From Cyanophora paradoxa (taxonomy: Eukaryota > Glaucocystophyceae > Cyanophorales > Cyanophoraceae): a stretch of 64,000 nt of DNA. The stretch covers positions 248,001 through 312,000 of the forward strand of contig QPMI01000709.1 of assembly GCA_004431415.1 (NCBI GenBank), written 5' to 3'. Position 1 is the first letter of the stretch; the number at the start of each line of letters is the position of its first letter. A program made the translations under genes and the position numbers. This document shows positions 53,780 through 62,378 of this stretch, in pieces. The notes beneath the pieces were generated by a model. It was not told the origin of the DNA, made no database searches, and saw nothing but the letters and a program-made list of their open reading frames with translations.

Positions 53780-54790
53780 TTACGCAAAATTCGCAATAAC
53801 CGGATAAGATGGATGTGTTTCCGCCATTCTCCTCTTGAAGTATTCGTACACAGGATCACCAGCAGGTTCATCACCATATCGAATTTCGAAGGTGAGGTGG
53901 ACAGGTTGACCCTCGAAATCAATTGGTTCATTAACTGCATTCACAATATCAACCGAAAATGTGGAAAGTCCCAGATTCTTGTTATAGTATTTATAAATCG
54001 GATGGGCTTCTGTCGAATTATAAACGACATGCTCACCATAATCTTTATCTGGAACAACGATTTTGTGGAAATATCCAGTGAGGAGACCATCACCACATTG
54101 AACCAGATCACCCAACTCCTTTACTCTCACAAACAGAACACTATCCCTGGTCTTTTCAGGTTCAAATGAAGATATGATACCATGCACCATCGACCCAGTA
54201 AAGATACCATCAGTCAGAGTATTATAAACTTGTGATTGGATTGGGGTGTTACCATATCTCCCAGGATCAAGACCAAGCAGTCGAGCAGAACTCAAAAACC
54301 TCTGAATCTGCGCCTGGGTTGGGTTTATTGCAGTTGAGAAAGCCAGGTAAAACGGTATGGTGGAATGGAATATTACTCGTTTCAGTGTATCATCCCATTT
54401 ACAGCGAATTGCTACTGGTGGCTCTCTCAATGCAAGTTTGGAGTTAATTACATTCACCAGTTGTTGGTGGTTTTGAATGGGTGTGCTGCGACTTATCACA
54501 ATGTGCTTCCATTGCTCATAATCGGCAGCAGGTCGATCAGTTGGAATACCAGTGCTTCCTGCACCAGAATAATATTCAGACCAATAAAGGTAGATTGCAT
54601 TATCTATTGTCACATCTCCTACTTTGGTTTCACCACTCACCATGGGAATGCTGTTATAGAATTCTGCTGAAACCAGTCTTACTGCTCTCACAAATTCATA
54701 GGTGCTTGGGAGGCGAGCAATAAAACTCGAAGTTGGTCCATCTCCCGAAATTGTATTGAAAGAGCTCACTTCGATGTAATCCACAGGCAT
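53780..54790 (-). CDS. Penton-like minor capsid protein 1
   Basis: 336 residues, directly upstream of the major capsid gene, the usual place and size of the single-jelly-roll penton protein. It starts VDYIEVSSFNTISGDGPTSSFIARL, then VRAVRLVSAEFYNSIP, a pattern also found in the divergent gene at 54819 (VNIDSRDRSDG, ECRVLYAEIPNSIYNS). The two are therefore paralogues. GATAAAAGAAG lies right before the ATG. Confidence 0.75.
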   Translation of the reverse strand: MPVDYIEVSSFNTISGDGPTSSFIARLPSTYEFVRAVRLVSAEFYNSIPMVSGETKVGDVTIDNAIYLYWSEYYSGAGSTGIPTDRPAADYEQWKHIVISRSTPIQNHQQLVNVINSKLALREPPVAIRCKWDDTLKRVIFHSTIPFYLAFSTAINPTQAQIQRFLSSARLLGLDPGRYGNTPIQSQVYNTLTDGIFTGSMVHGIISSFEPEKTRDSVLFVRVKELGDLVQCGDGLLTGYFHKIVVPDKDYGEHVVYNSTEAHPIYKYYNKNLGLSTFSVDIVNAVNEPIDFEGQPVHLTFEIRYGDEPAGDPVYEYFKRRMAETHPSYPVIANFA

Positions 54791-54818
54791 CTTCTTTTAT
54801 CTATAAACATATATTAAA
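54791..54818. promoter_or_regulatory. 28-bp divergent promoter between the two penton-like genes
   Basis: It carries GATAAAAGAAG toward the minus-strand gene and ATATATTAAA toward the plus-strand gene. With so little room, transcription starts must lie almost at the start codons, as for late promoters of several large DNA viruses. Confidence 0.5.
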
Positions 54819-55749
54819 ATGATTCGGCTGGTCAATATAGATAGCAGAGACCGATCAGATGGACAAATAGAAAACTCCTACAAAGTTGCACTCACAACCC
54901 CAGTGACCAAACCAAGAGAATGTCGAGTTTTGTATGCAGAAATCCCCAACAGCATCTATAACTCCATTGGAACAGATCACCTTCTTGTCAGATTCTACTA
55001 CCAAGGCATCTCTGAAACCAAGCAGGTCTTCCTTCTCCAAGTGGTTATATTAATCAAGGGCATTTCGGGGTCACCAGTCCATATAATTATGGTCTGAATT
55101 TCACATTTACTGGGAGCAACAATCTCACATATGCATTCAAGGTCTACTACAATCCTACCTCCTACAAATTAGAGTTTTACAGTAATGTTCAATTCGAGAT
55201 GGTAGCATCTACACAGAGATTGGGTAAACTTCTTGGGGTGAGTTCTGTTGACTGGGTCGCTTCATTAGAGCAGAACTACGATTTCCCAGAGTCTGCAAGG
55301 TCTTTATATGCCCCCGAGAATTTCCTCTATTTTGCAGGAATCCCAATCACCCCAAACCATCCCCAATGGGGAATCACATTCACAGGATATGAATTCGAGG
55401 CATCTCGCTTAAACTACAAGTTAGAAGCATCCAAGATGACAGACATGAATGCAGAACAGTATTTATACATGCACATTAAAGAACTCTCCCCATTTGCTAC
55501 AAACCACAATATTGTCCAAGATCACAACCACAGAATCAAGGGGCGATTCTCAGATTGCAATTGAGTAAAGATATTGGACAGTATGTTTATCACAGTGGAG
55601 AGCACAGTGAATACATAAAAATAACCGATCGAAACCTTGTGATTAGAGAGTTAACAGTTGAGTTTCGAGATTATTATGGTGATCTTGTTGATATGAATGG
55701 AATAGACAACTCATTCCAGTTGGAGTTCTTGGCTATTGGTAATGATTAA
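54819..55749 (+). CDS. Penton-like minor capsid protein 2, two apparent frameshifts
   Basis: Three frames join into one ~310-residue protein: 54819-~55035, ~55035-55560 and ~55550-55749. Each change is equivalent to one missing base, near 55035 and near 55545 (beside GGGG). The N-terminus VNIDSRDRSDG...YKVALTTP and RVLYAEIPNSIYNS is the typical opening of minor capsid proteins of small dsDNA viruses and parallels penton-like protein 1. The C-terminus (IRELTVEFRDYYGDLVDMNG, then FQLEFLAI) is also typical. Two different penton-type proteins suggest a specialised vertex. Confidence 0.7.
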
Positions 55750-55999
55750 ACCGATCCTGATAGAAAAACTCCCCATCTGTCTCGAAAATATTAAGAAGGG
55801 GACTCTTAGCATCCTCTGTATACCATCGGCGAATTGTATTATCCCATTTAGCACCATTCTTTTTCAAGAATCTACAAAGAGTTGATCTCCTTGTAATTCG
55901 CAATCCCATCTCTTGAAAGATCTCATAATGATCTTGCATTCTATTCACAATCAAGATGTAAGTCCCATGGAAATTGTGATATTGCTGGTTAATCGGCAT
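55733..55999 (-). CDS. 88-aa protein with DUF5710-like motif
   Basis: The start at 55999 is chosen because CTGTAAAGGAAAC precedes it; in-frame upstream starts at 56035 and 56062 (the latter inside the TIR) are possible. FLKKNGAKWDNTIRRWYTED matches the G-A-[RK]-W-D-x-x-x-x-x-W-Y signature of small DUF5710-like modules found in primases and mobile-element proteins. Its 3' end overlaps that of penton-like gene 2 by 17 bp, so they converge. Confidence 0.5.
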   Translation of the reverse strand: MPINQQYHNFHGTYILIVNRMQDHYEIFQEMGLRITRRSTLCRFLKKNGAKWDNTIRRWYTEDAKSPLLNIFETDGEFFYQDRFNHYQ

Positions 56000-56047
56000 G
56001 TTTCCTTTACAGCATGATGGGAAATCGTTTGTCATTTTTTTGGCGAA

Positions 56048-56143
56048 ACGAGAGTATCTCATGAGATAGATGAGAGAATAACAGGTGTGTTTTCAGGGTT
56101 GGAGAAATCGGAGAAACATAGAGTATTGCGATTTCCGAGTTAG
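56048..56143 (+). pseudogene. Orphan 3' tail of the SpeD-like gene in the right TIR
   Basis: The inner edge of the right TIR contains the same last ~31 codons and stop (ending RVLRFPS) as the SpeD-like gene at the left end, without the catalytic part. It follows from the TIR boundary lying inside the gene and has no expected function. Confidence 0.8.
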
Positions 56144-57305
56144 TTGACACTGAGAAATTCAGAATTTCAGATGGTCTTACTGAAAATGGTCAGATAATCG
56201 GGTGTGACACCTATTTAATTGACTGTGACGCCTGTGACAGGTGTGACACCTATTTTCAAACTTTTTAAAATTCTCACAAATTACAGACTTCTGAAAACAC
56301 CTGTCACACCTGTCACACCCGTCACACCCAATTAACAAAAGACTCTATTTCTTACTGAGATATTCAAGAATTTATTGTTGTCTTACTGAAAACAGTCTAT
56401 GTGACAGGTGTGACACCTTCAAAATCCACCCAACAATAGTCGATTTCATGAATACCTTTCTGTCTTACTGAAAATGGTAAGGAGACCAGGTGTGACAGGT
56501 AGTTTAATTGAGTGTGACAGGTGTGACAGGTGTGACACCTATTTTCAAACTTTCTAAATTTTTCAAAAATGACAGACTTCTGAAAACACCTGTCACACCT
56601 GTCACACCTGTCACAGACATTCTACCCTCTTACTGACTTTCTCAAAAACAAATATATCTATTACTGAATATCATTTGAATACTACCTGTCACACTTGAAT
56701 TCAATTATTCTGTTTTATAGAACATATGCAATCTAATCGATTGTTCAATTGGAGACCATGCAACTCTGTGACACTTTTTCGATCTAAAATATAAATCCGC
56801 AATCTCATCGATTGTTTAATTGGACATAATGCAGTTCCGATATATTCCAATAGAAAATCCCGCAATCTAATCGATTGTTTAATGGGAGATAATGCAACTC
56901 TGTGACACTTTTTCGGTGCAAAAATGTACATCAGCAATCTCATCGATTGTTCAATTGGACACAATGCAACTCTGTGACACTTTTTGCGTTTTTCGATACA
57001 GAATGGGCGGTGGTCTACTTCAATACATGAGAGATATATCGAGTTTATGCGAATTTATGCAATTTAATCGCAATTATATCGATCTTTAAGCAGTTTAATG
57101 TTAATCTATCGCAGATTTGTATGTAAACAACAAAGTACATAATCAATCGATATAAGATCAATTGAATCTATCGAAGTTTAATCGAAAATATGCATTTTGG
57201 TAAACGCGTTTTCATTTTTAATACAAAGTTTGCATTATTTTATACAAAGTTTGCATAAAAAGTTTAAGAAATTAATCGAAAAATATGTATTTTAGTATTA
57301 AATTA

Positions 57306-57400
57306 ACACATATTGAAAAACGAATTTAAATCCAGAGTGAATCGAGATCGCGAAGCGATCGAGATGAACGAGGGATTTAAATTCGTTTTTCAATATGTGT
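57306..57400. repeat. Terminal palindrome, hairpin-capable (right tip)
   Basis: 28-base perfect arms at 57306-57333 and 57373-57400 around a 39-base loop; mirror of the left tip. Confidence 0.9.
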
Positions 57401-57406
57401 GAAATG
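57401..57406. repeat. 6-bp target-site duplication, right copy (GAAATG)
   Basis: Matches 30562-30567 exactly. It encodes Glu-Met in the frame of the interrupted host exon. Confidence 0.93.
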
Positions 57407-57861
57407 ATGTCCCCCGGATCGATGTCGTCGCCGCGCTTCCAGCTGCAGGCGCAGGCGTCAGCGATGGGCGCCGCTGGCGCCGGCTTCGCCCCGTTCACCG
57501 CCGCCCGTGGGCCCGCGCCCGGGCCCGCGCCCGGCAATGCCTTCTTCGCGGTGGCCACGGCCACGGGACCCTCGGAGGGTGGGGGTGCGGGGGATCTCGA
57601 TCTCAACTCGAACTCGCCCCACGCTTTCTTCTACGAGCTCGAGGTCGACCCGAACATCAATCCGGAGGCGGCGGCTGCCGCGACCGCGGCGGGCCTCGCG
57701 ATCGGGATGGACATCGGGGGCGGATCTGGAGCATACGGAGGGCCGAACTCGAACGTCAACGCCGCCTCGGCGGCGGCGGCGCTGCAGCAGGCGCAGCTGC
57801 AGCTGCAGGCGCAGGCGCAGGCCCAGGCGCAGGCGCAGGCGCAGGCGATTGCGATAGCAGC

Positions 57862-57910
<49 letters not shown>

Positions 57911-58859
57911 TTACAGTCGATATCTATGCACATTCAGCAGCAGCAGCAAATGCAACAATTGCAAATTAATATTCAACAGCAGCAGCAAATGCAGCAGCAC
58001 ACATATAGGGGCCCGGGCGGCGGCGGAGGCGGCGTAAGAGAAACGGGAGCTCGAGCTCGAGGCAATATCGATGGGACGGGTCACGTCTACGGCTCGTTGC
58101 AGATGGGCGGCTCGACGGGCGCCGGCGCCGTTCATGTTGGGGAGAGCCGCGCCCCCGCGACATCCGGGGGATCCCTCGAGCTCCACAGCCCCTACGACCG
58201 CCCCCGCGATACGTACACTGATCGCGGGCACCCCCACTCGGTCCGCTACGGGCCGCCTGTGCATGCGGGGGCCGGGGCCCGCATCCGTCCTGGCCCCCGG
58301 TACCCGCCCCCGCCCCATGCATTTGGGCAGCTGCAGTCGGGGCCGGGGTCCGGGGCGGATCCGGAGGCGGGGGCGCCGGGGCCGCGGGTGTACCGGCCGC
58401 GGCGCCCCGTGGAGGTCATCCAGGCGGAGCTGACGGAGCGGGAGGACCAGGTCCGGGCCCTCCGCCGCGAGGTCCGCCCCGGCCCCCCGCTCCCCCGCGC
58501 GCCTCTTCTGATCTGTCATTGGTCTGATCGAGTGGCGTGAACGTTAACGCCGGGGCGCGCGCTCGCAGCTTGCAATCGCGCAGCGGCACAAGAAGCGGGA
58601 GGACGCGGCGGAGGCGGCCGCCCGGCTCGCCGCGGCCGCCCATGGCCAGCTCGCGATATCGGGTCCCGGGGGGCAGCTCGAGGGTGCCCCCGGGTTCCCC
58701 GGCGGTGGCCTTGCAATTGGAGGTGCGGACTCGCTTTCGGGCCTAGGCCTGCAGCTGCAGGTGCAGGTGCCGGACGAGGTCGACCACGTGGGCTTAGGCG
58801 CCTGCCTCGAGGTCCACTCTCATGCACAAGACCAACTCGAGCTCGCGATCGACAGCTGA
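57407..58859 (+). CDS. Gln/Gly/His-rich host protein, 3' part (after the viral insertion)
   Basis: Removing the element and one duplication joins 30567 to 57407 in frame, restoring a single exon that runs to a GTCCGC donor after 58471 (ending VRALRRE). The final exon 58569-58859 starts LAIAQRHKKREDAAEAAARLAA and ends QLELAIDS-stop. The region contains LQAQAQAQ repeats, a 15-16-residue polyGln, more Gln-Met/Leu stretches, Gly-rich tracts, and a short charged helix (RRPVEVIQAELTEREDQVRALRRE) that may be a coiled coil continuing into the last exon. No known domain. Alone it lacks a natural start codon, so in this haplotype the gene should yield only truncated products. Confidence 0.6.
57863..57909 (+). 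repeat. CAG trinucleotide repeat (polyglutamine)
   Basis: About 15-16 uninterrupted CAG codons inside the host exon, followed by further CAG clusters to 57995. Likely length-polymorphic. Confidence 0.95.
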
Positions 58860-60041
58860 TCGCAACATCGATATCGATCCGGCGAGGGCGGCAGCGGATC
58901 CCCGGACCGGGCGACCGGCCCCGCGGCCGGGGGCCGCTGGCCGTCGGTCGTGATCAGCCGCGGGCACCGACGCCCCCCCGCGGATCCCGGATGTGGAGGC
59001 CGTTTGCCGACATTAATTCTCTAGGTTCATACAGCTAATGTATACGTAGTACTAGTCTTGCTCATGATCAGCTGCAAATGTCTTTTTTTTGCTCGATCGA
59101 TATATATCCCTGATCATGATCATCGGATGTGCGATAGTACTTCGCTGTTTCATTTCCCTATCGTTCTAGAAATTTTAAGCTGCATATCATAGTATGGCCA
59201 TGCATATGGCCCAGTGGCTTCTCTTAATACTCTGAGAGTTTCCGAGTTCGAATTCGTATGATCGATAGTAATATTAGTCTGCGTGTTATCGTTTCTTCAT
59301 GATCAAACCATGTGACTCAGTGAGTGCACATATCTTGATTTGCAGATTTGGAGCTGTTATACTGTGATGAATTTCAAGTCAGCCTGCCTAGTGGCAGATT
59401 AAATTAGCATTCGATATTTCGCATTATTCATTGTCGGATCTGCGCATGCGAGTCTTGTTGATTCAGCCGAATACCTCAGCAATACTATGCATATCATAGT
59501 ATGATACATACAGTAATTATAATACGCTTGCAATACCGTGACAGTGACAGTTGCATTTGGCTCCGTGACAGTTGCATTTGACAGTGACAGCTTCCAGGCT
59601 AGCAGTAAATTCAAACGGACCCCATTTCGAATTCTCCATCATATGCAGAAAATTTAGATGCTAGCGCAGCGCCCTCACAGTAGTACGGTACGGCAGCCTG
59701 CGGGGCGCCGCAGTGCAGCTGGCCGGGCCCAATTGCAGGCTCTAATGGCAGTCTCTAGCCTCAAATTTCAAGTTTATTAAATAGCCACTGTGTTAGTGAG
59801 CCACAGTCTAGGCCTGGTTGCCGCCATAGTATTGAGCATGCAGTGTCGAATTCGTTGATTCATGATTTCGTGTTTCGTCTCACTGATCATGAGTCAGACT
59901 CAGAGATATCCCTCAGGGCGTTGCACTCTCGGGGAGCTCGAGCTCGAGGTGCCACTGATCATGATAATGATATGCACCTCGCAATCGGGCGCGGCTGGGG
60001 ATTTTCAAAGCCGACAGCGTACGCTTGCATACAGTAGAGGC
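58860..60041. other. Intergenic region, no gene seen
   Basis: AT-richer than the genes around it, with many TGATCATGATCA- and GCATATGGCC-like palindromes and a small direct repeat of GTGACAGTTGCATTTG (59546-59585). No open frame resembles a protein. Confidence 0.5.
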
Positions 60042-61850
60042 TCATAGGAACAGGAGGGCCACGTCTTCCGGGGCCAGGGTAGCCCACGGCGGGGACGCGT
60101 ACAGGTAGTAGTGCAGGGGTACGCCCTCCTCCCGCGCCCCGCACGCCTCCAGGGCGCCCCGGGCGGCACCAACGGGTACCCCCTCGTAGATGTCCGCCCC
60201 GGCCTGCGCGATCGCACGCGGCTCTCACTGATTCGGCGAGGAAAAGGGGGAAGGGTAGGGGGGGGGGGGGGGAGGGGGGGTGGCGCACGCGGCGGGCGAG
60301 GACGAGGGCGGCCGCCACGAGGGCAGCGGGGGTACGCGAGCCGGGGAGGAGGTGCCACTGGGAGGCCACCCTCGCGCCCCGCCCCGGAGGGAGTACACGT
60401 AGAACGAGACCTGCGGGGGGGGGGGGGGGGGGGGGGGGGGAAGCACGGATGAGGCTTCGGGAAAGCAAGTAAAAAAAAAGGAGAATTAGGGGAGTGGATG
60501 GGGGTACCAGATCGGAAATGTCGCCGGGCCCGGGCCCGTCGGCGACGTACGAGAAGAGGAGGCCGGGGCGGGGTACGAGGGCGTGCCGGGCCTCCTCGGG
60601 TCGATGCAGGGCGGGGGCGACGCGCACCGCCCCCAGCGCGCGGGCGGCGAGGCGGGCCGCCCCGGGTACGTCGTCCTCCGTCATCTCCCGCAGGCCCCAG
60701 GCCGCCGAGTCGTCCGCGGCGGGGGCGCCGGGGGCGGAAGCCGCCTGCAATCCTCGCACCCGGAGCAGCCTGAAGAAGCAAGGGAGTGAGCGGGCAAGGG
60801 AGAACTCCGGAAGGGGAAGGGAGGGAAGAGGGGCGGACCGTACGGAGAAGGCGGGGCCGGGGAGGAGGGCGGCGGTGGCGGCCATGGCGACCGCCGAGGA
60901 CGCCACTGGGGCGCGGCGGACCACAATTAGAACGGGGCGAGGCGAGGCTTGCAAGAAAACGGGGTGGGACGGGGCGGGGCGGTGCGGGCGCGGAGGCACG
61001 GAGCTTGGCGGCGCAGGCCGTGGCGATGGCGGGGCGGGACGAGGGGGTTGGGGGGGGAGGGGTGGGATGGGGTGGGGTGGAGGCGGATCGGCGTGGCGGG
61101 ACGGGACGGGGCGGGACGGGGCAGCTCGCTGGGGCTAGATATCGACGGGCTGGAGCACTGGCGGGGCGGGGCGGGCGGGGCGGGGCGGGGCGGGCGGGGG
61201 CGTACCCCCCGGGAGGAGACGAGGCGGCGGCGGAGCTCGCGGAAGAGGACGGGCGCGAGGCGCTTGCCGCGCAGCGCCGAGTGGACGGCCAGCAGCGTCC
61301 CCTCCACCGCCCCGCCTCCTCGCCCCGCACAAGCACCCGCTGCATCGGATCGAACCGGGAGCTCAGCGGCGGGGCGGGGCGGGCGGGGCGGGCGCCAGGC
61401 CGGGCGGGGCGGACGGTGGGCATGGCGGCGGCGTAGGCGACGAGGCCGCGCTGCGCGTGCCGCACGCCCACGCTCACCGCCGGCGCCCCGGGCCGCTCCA
61501 GGACCCACCTGCGCGCGATCGCACTTCAAGCAGACCGCGCCAGCGCACGCGGCTTCGTGCAAGCGCACCGAACGAAGTCCGAAGTCACATCGAACCCGAC
61601 GTAGTGCTCCTGCGACCGGGCGCGTTCAGCGGGGCGCTCGGCGGGCGCGGCGCTGTGGGCCGGCCGGGCGGACCGAGAGGAAGGAGCAGAGCTCGGCGAG
61701 GGCGGCGGCATCGGCCCAGTCGACGTCCTCCCACGCGAAGCGCGGCGGGAGGGGCGTCGGCGCGTCGCCCTCGCGCTGCGCGAAGCCCTCCGCCGAGGCG
61801 GACGACCAGAAGCCCGCCGCCCCCGCCACCGCGCCGGCGATCGGGCGCAC
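60042..61850 (-). CDS. NMT: Glycylpeptide N-myristoyltransferase, multi-exon
   Basis: Transfers myristate from myristoyl-CoA to N-terminal glycines of target proteins in the cytosol. The first visible exon has GFWSSASAEGFAQREGDAPTP and FAWEDVDWADAAALAELCSFL, the family's FW and F-W-x-x-x-D-L blocks. Then come WVLERPGAPAVSVGVRHAQRGLVAYAAAMP and VHSALRGKRLAPVLFRELRRR (the acyl-CoA binding region). The C-terminal GNAT half shows LREMTEDDVPGAARL, PRPGLLFSYV-DISDLVSFYVYSL and AALVAAALVLARR. The last exon ends VPLHYYLYASPPWATL and a hydrophobic ALLFL-stop at 60042, where the terminal carboxylate is catalytic in NMTs. The start codon is not identified and the 5' limit is approximate. Confidence 0.85.
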
Positions 61851-62378
61851 CGACGGTGCTGTGGCTGCAGAAGCTAAGAGAACACTCGCACGTGCACGGA
61901 GCGTGCCACGGTGCGCCGAGCGTGCACCGGCAGTAGCTGAGCTGGCTCGAGCTCGCCGCGGGTTCGACTCCGGTCCGGGTTCGGCCCAAGCTTAGGTTCC
62001 GCCGCGCCCGCGTGTGCGCGGCCGCGGCCGGCCGCGGCAGCTGCAGCTTGCAGCCGCTGAGCTGCAGGCGACGCGATCGCGAGTCGCGACAGGCGCATGC
62101 GCAGCTGCAGGCATGGAAATTCATGGGCCCCCGAATACGAATTTGAAGCCTTTGAAGGACGTCGCGCGCGCGTCGACGTCGACCATGGCCAAGGCCGAGG
62201 GAGAATGGTGCGGCTGGCGCTAGCGCTGCGAGCCTACGACGTCCGACGGTCGACGCGAGATATGCACTACAATATATACACTCAGAGCTGTGACTGCAAT
62301 ATTTAGCGGGACTGGGAGAGGGGCCGGGGGATTGGGGGGACGTGATGGGGGCGTACAGCGACGAGGGCGCGCGCCGGC
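61851..62378. other. Region between NMT 5' end and anoctamin 3' end
   Basis: Holds the unseen start of NMT and probably its promoter. GC-rich, with CTGCAG and GAGCTCGAGC palindromes. tRNA-like A and B box words near 61934 and 61961 are too close for a normal tRNA. No further gene is supported. Confidence 0.35.

Larger units (their letters stand above)
30568..57400. mobile_element. Polinton/Maverick-type endogenous viral element, 26.8 kb
   Basis: Bounded by ~1.36-kb terminal inverted repeats and a GAAATG target duplication, inside an exon of a host gene. It encodes the Polinton/adintovirus-like hallmark set: protein-primed family B DNA polymerase, DDE integrase, primase-SF3 helicase, A32-like packaging ATPase, double-jelly-roll major capsid protein and penton-like proteins. 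No Ulp1/adenain-type maturation protease is seen. The element is visibly AT-richer than the GC-rich host exons around it. Most genes are on the minus strand; patatin, two small genes and the second penton-like gene are on the plus strand. Seven same-sense frameshifts affect four genes. Confidence 0.96.
56048..57400 (-). repeat. Right terminal inverted repeat
   Basis: Reverse complement of 30568-31930, nearly identical, with one GGTGTGACA iteron fewer. It includes mirrored ~65-bp tandem repeats (about 56725-56965), iteron modules (about 56190-56625) and the tip palindrome. Near identity suggests recent insertion or ongoing homogenisation. Confidence 0.95.

Noticed and set aside
61930-61975. 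tRNA-like A box (TAGCTGAGCTGG) and B box (GGTTCGACTCC)
   Set aside because: The boxes start only 27 bases apart instead of about 44, and the bases around the B box do not pair as a T stem. No cloverleaf can be drawn.
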